Assembly: GCA_964558395.1 (NCBI GenBank)
Contig: CAZLDS010000083.1
Span: 1-10,008 of the forward strand
Source of the DNA: CSP1-5 sp964558395
Lineage (GTDB): Bacteria > Methylomirabilota > Methylomirabilia > Methylomirabilales > CSP1-5
Direction: 5' to 3'
Length of the DNA stretch: 10,008 bases
Made by a program: the position numbers and the translations under genes
Notes under the pieces: generated by a model
Database searches by the model: none
Told to the model about the DNA's origin: nothing
The model's input: only the letters and a program-made list of their open reading frames with translations
Shown: in pieces, positions 1-4,823 of the stretch
Layout of the letters: every line of letters starts with the position of its first letter
Numbering within the stretch: the stretch's first letter is position 1

Positions 1-522
1 TTTGCCATCGGACCCATGATCAAGCCCTTCTGGGTGGACCAGGGGCGTTCCCTCTTCGAGATCGGCCTCGTCCCGACCACCATCGGGATCGTGCTGAGCG
101 TGGCGGGAGCGCTCGCAGGAGGCGGCTTCATCGCCCGCTTTGGGATCTTCCACGGCGTCTGGGTCCTTGGGCTCCTCCAGGCTGCGTCCAACCTTGGATA
201 TGCCTTCGTGGCGTGGGGGAACCTAGGCCAGCTTGGCCTCTACGGGGCGTCAATCTTCGAGTCCTTCACCGCCGGCCTCGGGACAGCCGCCTTTCTCGCG
301 CTCCTCATGAACGTCTGTGAAAAGGAGCACGCCACTGTCCAGTACGCCTTCCTCTCGTCACTGTTTGCGCTCACCGGGCGATTGGCGGGCGCCGTAAGTG
401 GCCTGGGCGCCGAGCAACTAGGGTACTCGAGCTACTTCGTGCTCACATTTTTCTTGGCACTGCCCGCCCTGGCCCTCTTGCCTTGGGTGCGGCCATGGAT
501 CCGCGAAACTCCTGTCCACTGA
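1..522 (+). CDS. MFS transporter, AmpG-like, C-terminal fragment (5' end outside window)
   Basis: The reading frame is open from base 1 and continues upstream of the first Met codon at 16 (F-A-I-G-P-M-I-K-P-F-W-V-D-Q-G), so this is the end of a longer gene, not a 168-residue protein. About 173 residues are visible. They form roughly five to six hydrophobic helices with short charged loops, for example GIVLSVAGALAGGGFIARFG, a Gly/Ala-rich helix followed by a cytoplasmic R-F-G loop typical of MFS permeases. The phrase K-P-F-W-V-D-Q-G followed by E-I-G-L resembles AmpG/PAT-family permeases, which import muropeptides or related small solutes across the inner membrane. The true substrate cannot be told from this half. 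It ends with TGA at 520-522 and converges on the minus-strand gene ending at 610. The MFS assignment is firm; the AmpG subfamily is tentative. Confidence 0.8.
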   Translation, partial: FAIGPMIKPFWVDQGRSLFEIGLVPTTIGIVLSVAGALAGGGFIARFGIFHGVWVLGLLQAASNLGYAFVAWGNLGQLGLYGASIFESFTAGLGTAAFLALLMNVCEKEHATVQYAFLSSLFALTGRLAGAVSGLGAEQLGYSSYFVLTFFLALPALALLPWVRPWIRETPVH

Positions 523-609
523 TCGCGCCACCCTGAAACGGGAGGAAGGGCGTGACCATTGCCGGGGACGCTATACGTCCTTCATATTTGTCTGCTGAGG
601 CAGAGTTGC

Positions 610-1056
610 CTACACTCCGAACTGGCGCAGGTGGTGATCAAGATGCTTCCAGCACAGGACTCCCCACTCCCAACCGGACAAAGGGCCAAACGCCAGATGC
701 ACGGCCCACTCTTCGGATGGGCTCCGCGCGGCAAATCGAGCGATCAGCGCATCGAGGGCGGCGATGTCACGGTCCCACTCTGAGGGCGCGGTCGTCAACA
801 TCTCGGGTGCCGTCGGCAGTTTGCCTTTCGGCCACGGAAGCCAATAGACCAGAAGCCGCCGTACGGGGCGAAACCGCAAAAGCCCCGGCCGCGATTGCGT
901 CTTGATCTCACCGAGGGCGACGCGGAGCTGATCAGCCAGGTGGCAGACCATCTGATGGGCATTCATGCGGCCCCAGATCGCAGGGCGATCCAGTCTGAGA
1001 GAATCGATTCTGCGGCGGATCGCGGATCGTGCGTCCGCGTCAAAGAGACTGGTCAC
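610..1056 (-). CDS. DinB / DUF1569-like four-helix protein
   Basis: A 148-residue soluble protein, probably starting at GTG (1056-1054), with no strong Shine-Dalgarno sequence. Key features are W-G-R-M-N-A-H-Q-M-V-C-H-L-A-D-Q near residues 28-43 and C-W-K-H-L-D-H-H-L-R-Q-F near 135-146. This layout of one His in the second helix (H34 or H39) and a C-terminal H138/H142 pair is the usual metal-binding triad of the DinB/YfiT superfamily. It also matches DUF1569 proteins, which end in H-L-x-H-H-x-R-Q-F-G. Members include thiol-dependent transferases and many uncharacterised proteins, so no reaction is claimed. The gene lies 20 bp downstream of the DUF1059 gene on the same strand and is probably co-transcribed with it. 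The family call is good; the function is unknown. Confidence 0.75.
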   Translation of the reverse strand: MTSLFDADARSAIRRRIDSLRLDRPAIWGRMNAHQMVCHLADQLRVALGEIKTQSRPGLLRFRPVRRLLVYWLPWPKGKLPTAPEMLTTAPSEWDRDIAALDALIARFAARSPSEEWAVHLAFGPLSGWEWGVLCWKHLDHHLRQFGV

Positions 1057-1076
1057 GGCTGACGACTTCAGACTTA

Positions 1077-1286
1077 TTACTTACCGCCTGCCTTGAGAGG
1101 CGGCGTCCCTTCCTTAAAGAGTGCCTCGAGCTGCTTGCGAAACTCCGGCGAGTCAGCGTGTCCGTGAATGGTCACCGCATGTTGCACGGCAGCCTCCAAA
1201 AGCTCTTGTTCGCTATCGGCAGAAATTGCAAGGGTGCAGTTCATCTCGCTGGGGAATTCACGGCAGTCTATGTACTTGCGTGCCAT
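1077..1286 (-). CDS. DUF1059 domain small protein
   Basis: A 69-residue protein beginning M-A-R-K-Y-I-D-C-R-E-F-P-S-E. It has C8 and C17, then an acidic helix (E-Q-E-L-L-E-A-A-V-Q-H-A) and H36/H41/H43 in H-A-V-T-I-H-G-H. The C-x8-C plus A-x-x-H-x4-H-G-H pattern is characteristic of DUF1059. The Cys/His arrangement could bind a metal, but no function is established. The start is well supported: AAGGAGG sits six bases upstream of the ATG at 1286-1284. It is the first gene of a minus-strand pair with the DinB-like gene, and a sigma-70-type promoter lies about 100 bp upstream (1391-1419). Confidence 0.85.
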   Translation of the reverse strand: MARKYIDCREFPSEMNCTLAISADSEQELLEAAVQHAVTIHGHADSPEFRKQLEALFKEGTPPLKAGGK

Positions 1287-1390
1287 GGTGGCCTCCTTGG
1301 GCTTTAATGAGGGTGCCGTTGTCTGCGCTGCCAGGCGCTGGGTCGCACCGGTTCACCACAACGCCTAACTGTTTACCATATGGATTCTGC

Positions 1391-1419
1391 GTAATATCAC
1401 GCATGGGGCGCCGGGTCAA
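1391..1419 (-). promoter_or_regulatory. Putative sigma-70 promoter of the DUF1059-DinB pair
   Basis: Read on the minus strand there is TTGACC (1419-1414), a 17-bp spacer, and TATTAC (1396-1391). This gives 5/6 and 4/6 matches to the -35 and -10 consensus at optimal spacing. The predicted transcript start is near 1384, which leaves a leader of about 98 nt before the DUF1059 start codon. Confidence 0.45.
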
Positions 1420-1440
1420 CAGAGGACCGGGTGAGTGATC

Positions 1441-1467
1441 CGGCTTTACCTCGCCCCTTCAAAGCCG
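1441..1467. repeat. Inverted repeat (7-bp stem) downstream of the MDR gene
   Basis: CGGCTTT (1441-1447) and AAAGCCG (1461-1467) form a perfect 7-bp stem with a 13-nt loop, in the 231-bp gap between the MDR gene stop (1518) and the DUF1059 start (1286). It could end minus-strand transcription from the MDR gene, but no T-tract follows on that strand, so it is not a convincing intrinsic terminator. Apart from this hairpin, the promoter at 1391-1419 and a possible 20-residue mini-ORF (1521-1459, minus), the gap shows nothing recognisable. Confidence 0.35.
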
Positions 1468-1517
1468 AGCACCAGTCAAACTGTAGAGGAGCATCGCCAG
1501 CACGATCAGTGTCACGA

Positions 1518-2570
1518 TCACATAGATGACCCGTTGAGCACGAGCACGATCTTGCCTGTCACGCCTCCCTTCCCGAGCAACTCGTGCGCGTGTCTCGCCT
1601 CGGCAAGAGGAAATCGCTGCGCGATGAGTGGCTTGATCTTTCGCTGTTGAAGGAGGTCGAACAAGGCGATCAAATCCTGTCGAAACCATGCCGGTCTCAA
1701 CCGTTTAAGCCACTGGATGCTGTAGGGGACCACGCGTTTCCGGCCCGGCAGAAGCCAGCCGCCAGCAATGTACAACCCGAAGATGGCGATTCCACGAAAG
1801 CGATGACGACGACCTGGACGACCTGAAGCCAATCGCCCCCCACGTAGTGAGGAAGTAAGGCCATATACCACGGCCCTCCCGCCAGGACGGAGAGCGTTGC
1901 GGGAACGCCAGATATGGGTGCCACCGATGCCGTCAAAGACAACGTCCACGCCCTCACCCGTGAGGCGGTGAATTTCTTTCACGAAGTCGAGCTGTCGGTA
2001 ATCAATCGGGATACCGCCCAGGTCGGAAACGGTCGACGCCCCTCGCGATGAACAGGTACCGTACATCTCCAGCCCAGCGAGGCGCCCAAGCTGCAAGAGT
2101 GCCGAGCCGACCCCGCCTGCCGCGCCGTGAATCAACACGCGCTGACCTGGTCTGACCTTAGCGGAGCGATGCAGCATCTGGTACGCTGTGACGTAGTTCA
2201 GCGCGAGGCTGACAGCCTCTGCGGCGTCCAACCCAGATGGCACCGGAACCAGTTCGCGTTGCGGCAGGCAAACGAACTCCGCGTACGCACCGCTGATCGG
2301 CAGCGCGGCGACGATCTGGCCTGGTTCGATTCCAGAGGTACCGGCGCCAAGCCGATCCACCACGCCGATCAGATCCCACCCGGGCGTGAAGGGCAGCGGG
2401 GGCGTCTCGGGATGAACGCCCTCGCGCATCATTAGGTCGGGCAAGGCGACACCTGCGGCCAGCACTCTCACCCGCACTTCACCATCCTTCGGCTCGGGGC
2501 ACTCTTCTTCAACCACCCGAAGTGCATCGGGGCCGCCGTAGTGAGTGACGACGATGCGCGTGTGTCTCAT
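1518..2570 (-). CDS. Zinc-independent medium-chain dehydrogenase/reductase (NADPH:quinone oxidoreductase-like)
   Basis: A 350-residue enzyme of the MDR superfamily. The N-terminal GroES-like domain covers roughly residues 1-120 (Y-G-G-P-D-A-L-R-V, then P-x-P-F-T-P-G-W-D-L-I-G-V-V). A Rossmann domain follows with V-L-I-H-G-A-A-G-G-V-G near 146-155, the A-A-x-G-x-x-G NADPH signature of quinone oxidoreductases and VAT-1-like proteins. The catalytic and structural zinc cysteines of alcohol dehydrogenases are absent. A basic stretch near residues 245-275 is followed by P-G-R-K-R-V-V-P-Y-S-I, a region that in relatives contacts substrate. The longer open frame to 2645 is rejected as the start: ATG at 2570-2568 has AGAGG a few bases upstream and gives the canonical M-R-H-T-R-I-V-V-T-H-Y-G-G beginning. 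The C-terminus runs about six residues past the usual G-K-I-V-L-V end. Reduction of quinones or enones with NADPH is likely; the natural substrate is unknown. Confidence 0.85.
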   Translation of the reverse strand: MRHTRIVVTHYGGPDALRVVEEECPEPKDGEVRVRVLAAGVALPDLMMREGVHPETPPLPFTPGWDLIGVVDRLGAGTSGIEPGQIVAALPISGAYAEFVCLPQRELVPVPSGLDAAEAVSLALNYVTAYQMLHRSAKVRPGQRVLIHGAAGGVGSALLQLGRLAGLEMYGTCSSRGASTVSDLGGIPIDYRQLDFVKEIHRLTGEGVDVVFDGIGGTHIWRSRNALRPGGRAVVYGLTSSLRGGRLASGRPGRRHRFRGIAIFGLYIAGGWLLPGRKRVVPYSIQWLKRLRPAWFRQDLIALFDLLQQRKIKPLIAQRFPLAEARHAHELLGKGGVTGKIVLVLNGSSM

Positions 2571-2804
2571 GGACCTCTTGCCAAGCGCTCGACCTGGTGC
2601 GGCGTAACTAATACGTATACTGATTGAGTTTCTGCAGCATATCACGCGAACCTCTTCAGGCTGAATGAACCAGATTCCGGCCCACTATGCATTACCTAAC
2701 CAAGGGCTTGTTAAGCCTTTTCCCCGCCGAAAACTGCAAATTTTACAGTATGTCCAGATAACGATCCGCAATACATCTTAGCCCTCTGTAGCGAGGGACT
2801 CGCG
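2571..2804. other. Intergenic gap upstream of the MDR gene
   Basis: A 234-bp gap between the MDR start and the stop of the HExxH gene; both genes are on minus. It is more AT-rich than its flanks, including ACTAATACGTATACTGATT near 2607-2625, where an MDR promoter or operator would be expected. No -35/-10 pair at good spacing is visible. An imperfect hairpin, AAGGGCTT-GTT-AAGCCTT, lies at 2702-2719. No gene or RNA is recognised here. Confidence 0.4.
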
Positions 2805-2809
2805 CTAAG
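2777..2809. repeat. Nested inverted repeat at the 3' end of the HExxH gene
   Basis: An outer stem CTTAGC (2777-2782) / GCTAAG (2804-2809) encloses a perfect inner hairpin GCGAG-GGA-CTCGC (2791-2803), with an 8-nt bulge on one side. It covers the stop codon of the minus-strand metalloprotease-like gene. It may act in transcript termination or 3'-end protection. There is no T-tract on the minus strand, so it is not called an intrinsic terminator. Confidence 0.35.
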
Positions 2810-3305
2810 GGCGGTTCGGAACGAGTTGGTGGAAGAGGCTGGATTCCCGCTTGTAGAAGCCCTGGGTGTGGAAGGATTCTTCAAGGCCGAGGAGTTCGTA
2901 ATCGAGGTGATGGCAGACTTCGTGAAGGACAGTTCTGAGGAAGGTTCGAAAGGCCACTACCCGACGGCGTTGGGCGGTGCGCATCCACACCGTTACCTGG
3001 GCAGGCGCTCCATCCTCGGCTGGCGTGTAGAGGCCATGCAGTTCACCCCAGGTCCGGGAAGGCCGTTTAGCGAGTACTTCGACCTCCACGGGAGGTACTC
3101 GGAGTCTGGCCGTCAGGGCGGATACGAGTGCTTGGGAGATCCCCTGGGTCTTCCGACGGTCCTCACGTTCTAGTGCCTCCGCGAGCGCGTCTATCAGTGG
3201 GTAGAAGGAGGCCGGCTCGGGCAGAGGGATCGCAGTGACCGCGTCACTCTTCTGGTAAATGCCCTGCTGCGTCCGCGTGAGCCGGTTGTAATAGGCAAAG
3301 ACCAT
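2805..3305 (-). CDS. Putative HExxH metal-dependent protease-like protein
   Basis: A 166-residue soluble protein without a signal peptide. Its C-terminal third holds T-V-L-H-E-V-C-H-H-L-D-Y at residues 126-136, a classic HExxH zinc site (H128, E129, H132), then F-H-T-Q-G-F-Y-K-R-E-S-S near 145-156. The latter supplies H146 or E154 as a possible third ligand, in a layout reminiscent of SprT-like and minimal gluzincin domains. The N-terminal half (residues 30-75) is helical and charged. The first codon ATG (3305-3303) overlaps the stop of the TPR gene by one base (TGATG), so translation is probably coupled. The pairing with a membrane-anchored TPR protein suggests the two products work together, perhaps with the TPR part presenting substrates. 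Activity and substrate are not known. Confidence 0.7.
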   Translation of the reverse strand: MVFAYYNRLTRTQQGIYQKSDAVTAIPLPEPASFYPLIDALAEALEREDRRKTQGISQALVSALTARLRVPPVEVEVLAKRPSRTWGELHGLYTPAEDGAPAQVTVWMRTAQRRRVVAFRTFLRTVLHEVCHHLDYELLGLEESFHTQGFYKRESSLFHQLVPNRP

Positions 3306-4006
3306 CAGTGATTGCGCAATCCGTTGCTCGGGAGGCGGCGTAGTAGCCGTCTGGCCCGACGAAACCAGGGACGATCCTCACGCCGTTTGTACCGGGGGTC
3401 GGTCCGGAACGCCTCAACCGCTTCGCCAAGGGTCTTTCGGGCCTCCGCAGAGCGACCTATCTCCTGATAGCACAGGCCCAGCTTGTAGAGCCCCTCGGCG
3501 CTCGAGGTGTGGATAGACTGGAACGTCTCGTAGTAGGGAAGCGCTTCGGCATATTGTTTCCGTTGCAGATGGTAGTCCCCGAGCCGCAGGTAGGGTTCCC
3601 CGTAACGGAATTTCGGATCAATCTCGAGGGCATGCTGGATGTAGCTGCTTCCCGCTTTCCAATCTTCAAGCTGGAGCAGACTGTAGCCGAGGAAGTAGAG
3701 GGTCTCAGCCGAGTCGAGGTTGCGAGGCTCTGCTGCCCTCAGGTGTTCAAGAGCCTCCTTAGGTTTTCCCGCCAGGGCCAGTTCCCGACCGAGGTCAGTC
3801 TGCGCTACGACGTTATGGGGATTGACCTCCACGAGCTGGCGGAGTTGCTGGATCTCCTGCCGTTTTCGGACGTGACGGAGCAGTCGGAACATCCAGCCAC
3901 TGGCGTACAGGTAGCCCGGCAGGGAGAGGGCGACGACGATCAGGAGGGCCAAGATGGGGTTGTGGAGCAACCAGCTCAGCAAGAAAAAGAGAAAAAGGCG
4001 ATTCAT
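3305..4006 (-). CDS. Membrane-anchored tetratricopeptide-repeat protein
   Basis: A 233-residue protein. Residues 1-36 are strongly hydrophobic (two closely spaced stretches, 3-13 and 17-34) and act as an N-terminal membrane anchor. A basic linker follows (R-H-V-R-K-R-Q). Residues 52-203 contain about four TPR units: D-L-G-R-E-L-A-L-A-G-K-P-K-E-A-L-E-H-L, Y-F-L-G-Y-S-L-L-Q-L-E-D-W with A-L-E-I-D-P, Y-L-R-L-G-D-Y-H-L-Q-R-K-Q-Y-A-E-A-L, and Y-K-L-G-L-C-Y-Q-E-I-G-R-S-A-E-A. The tail after 205 is very basic (R-R-A-R-R-L-L-R-R-L). Such proteins are protein-protein scaffolds. The start at 4006 is the only good ATG; the SD is weak (TAGG). It is transcribed divergently from the sigma-54 module at 4304 and shares the regulatory gap with it. 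Partner and role are unknown beyond coupling to the HExxH gene. Confidence 0.8.
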   Translation of the reverse strand: MNRLFLFFLLSWLLHNPILALLIVVALSLPGYLYASGWMFRLLRHVRKRQEIQQLRQLVEVNPHNVVAQTDLGRELALAGKPKEALEHLRAAEPRNLDSAETLYFLGYSLLQLEDWKAGSSYIQHALEIDPKFRYGEPYLRLGDYHLQRKQYAEALPYYETFQSIHTSSAEGLYKLGLCYQEIGRSAEARKTLGEAVEAFRTDPRYKRREDRPWFRRARRLLRRLPSNGLRNH

Positions 4007-4147
4007 GCGTTGCCATACCTAGACGAGAGATCTGAAATCCTCCGCATGCCGCGCTCCCCATCACACGTGCCTTTTTCAGGTTAGCTGGTCTCTCATCAAA
4101 GGCGCAAGGAAAAAATCGGGACCTCCCAAGGGCCATATGCGTGATAG

Positions 4148-4182
4148 CGACAAATTCGTCGAGGCTGGCGACCATTTCGTCG
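4148..4182 (+). promoter_or_regulatory. Tandem enhancer sites (UAS) for the NtrC-type regulator
   Basis: Two copies of the palindrome CGAC-N6-GTCG lie at 4148-4161 (CGACAAATTCGTCG) and 4169-4182 (CGACCATTTCGTCG). Both also share T-T-C-G-T-C-G-A. Their centres are exactly 21 bp apart, two helical turns, so both sites face the same side of the DNA. They lie about 105 and 85 bp upstream of the predicted sigma-54 transcription start. This is the standard placement of enhancer sites for NtrC-family activators, and the only such activator visible here is encoded 2.4 kb downstream at 6586-7938. Confidence 0.7.
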
Positions 4183-4233
4183 AAAAAATCGGCGTCGTCC
4201 GTTGTAACGTACTGAAATATCTTGGGTCAAGCA

Positions 4234-4249
4234 TGGCACACCGTATGCT
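4234..4249 (+). promoter_or_regulatory. Sigma-54 (RpoN) -24/-12 promoter of the secreted PepSY-like gene
   Basis: TGGCACACCGTATGCT matches the sigma-54 consensus TGGCAC-r-N4-TTGCw. The invariant GG (4235-4236) and GC (4247-4248) are separated by exactly 10 bp. The predicted start is near 4260, giving a leader of about 44 nt to the ATG at 4304. It requires an activator ATPase with a GAFTGA loop, which the downstream regulator has. Confidence 0.85.
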
Positions 4250-4303
4250 TTCTCTCTCTCGCGAGTGGTACGACAACAACAAAAGAAGAGGAGGGAGGGC
4301 GAC

Positions 4304-4705
4304 ATGAAAAAGCTACTGAGTGTTGTGGCGGTTGTTGGAGGTTTGGGGCTGATCACGGCGGCTTACGCACACGGACCGGGCGGCTACGGTCGAGGCTGGG
4401 GAACGGGCCCGGGGATGATGGGCGGGCAGTACGGCCCCGGTGCCTACGGGTGTCCTGGCTTCGGTGGCTGGGGGCAGACGCAGACGCAAGCGATCACCGC
4501 TGACCAGGCCAAGGACCTCGCTCAGCAGTATGCCGACCAGTACCTCAAAGGCTTCACCGTGGAAAAGGTGTTTCCGTTCACGGGGATGCATCACACCATG
4601 TACTCCGTGGAGCTCAAGGGCCCTAACGATGAGATCCGGACCTTCCACATCAACCCGTGGGGGAACGTGATCCCGTTCGGTGGTCCAGTGGCCCAAACCC
4701 GGTAA
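4304..4705 (+). CDS. Secreted Gly/Met-rich PepSY-like periplasmic protein
   Basis: A 133-residue exported protein. Start is ATG 4304, preceded by GGAGGGAGGG; the longer frame from 4265 would put charged residues ahead of the signal peptide and is rejected. Residues 1-22 are a Sec signal peptide (M-K-K, hydrophobic core, A-Y-A cleavage box), so the mature chain would begin with His23 (H-G-P-G). Residues 24-57 are Gly/Met/Tyr-rich (G-T-G-P-G-M-M-G-G-Q-Y-G-P-G). Residues 63-127 form a single PepSY-like alpha/beta unit (A-I-T-A-D-Q-A-K, then M-Y-S-V-E-L-K, then R-T-F-H-I-N-P-W-G-N-V). Candidate metal ligands are His23, M38/M39, C50, M95-H96-H97-M99 and H115. It is driven by the sigma-54 promoter and followed by a terminator. 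By position it parallels ZraP in ZraSR systems, though it is not homologous. A periplasmic metal-binding or buffering role is inferred. Confidence 0.8.
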   Translation: MKKLLSVVAVVGGLGLITAAYAHGPGGYGRGWGTGPGMMGGQYGPGAYGCPGFGGWGQTQTQAITADQAKDLAQQYADQYLKGFTVEKVFPFTGMHHTMYSVELKGPNDEIRTFHINPWGNVIPFGGPVAQTR

Positions 4706-4722
4706 GGCTCCCCATGACCACA

Positions 4723-4766
4723 CGGCCCCCGCGGACGTCCAGTCCCGGGGGCCGATCCTCTTTTTT
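4723..4766 (+). terminator. Intrinsic terminator after the secreted-protein gene
   Basis: A perfect 9-bp GC stem, CGGCCCCCG (4723-4731) with CGGGGGCCG (4746-4754), has a 14-nt loop and is followed by ATCCTC and six T residues (4761-4766). It should end most transcripts from the sigma-54 promoter before the kinase gene, allowing the secreted protein to be made in excess of the kinase and regulator. Confidence 0.8.
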
Positions 4767-4775
4767 GCGGGGCGA

Positions 4776-4805
4776 TTGCAGTATGAGAATGACGGGTGAT
4801 AGAAT
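4776..4805 (+). promoter_or_regulatory. Putative sigma-70 promoter of the kinase-regulator operon
   Basis: TTGCAG (4776-4781), an 18-bp spacer, and TAGAAT (4800-4805) lie just after the terminator and shortly before the kinase ribosome binding site. The match is 4/6 and 5/6 to consensus. It would give constitutive low-level expression of the two-component system. Confidence 0.45.
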
Positions 4806-4823
4806 GCGAACTCGGAGGTTTCG

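Noticed and set aside
566..580. Small hairpin GGACG-CTATA-CGTCC downstream of the MFS gene, considered as a terminator.
   Set aside because: Only a 5-bp stem with no proper T-tract; too weak to call.
552..905. Plus-strand open frames opposite the DinB-like gene.
   Set aside because: Arg/Ala/Pro-rich shadow translations with no family features; the minus-strand frame carries conserved DinB/DUF1569 motifs.
2571..2645. 25-residue N-terminal extension of the MDR enzyme.
   Set aside because: ATG at 2570 has a ribosome binding site and gives the canonical MDR N-terminus; the extension has no family resemblance.
4056..4072. A possible divergent sigma-54 promoter for the TPR gene on minus (AGGCACG, 10-bp spacing from GG, then GATGGGG).
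   Set aside because: The -24 box is fair, but the -12 box has GG in place of the near-invariant GC, so a functional sigma-54 promoter is unlikely.
4076..4356. Minus-strand open frames covering the sigma-54 promoter and enhancer region.
   Set aside because: Translations show no recognisable domain, and they overlap clear regulatory elements and the start of the secreted-protein gene.
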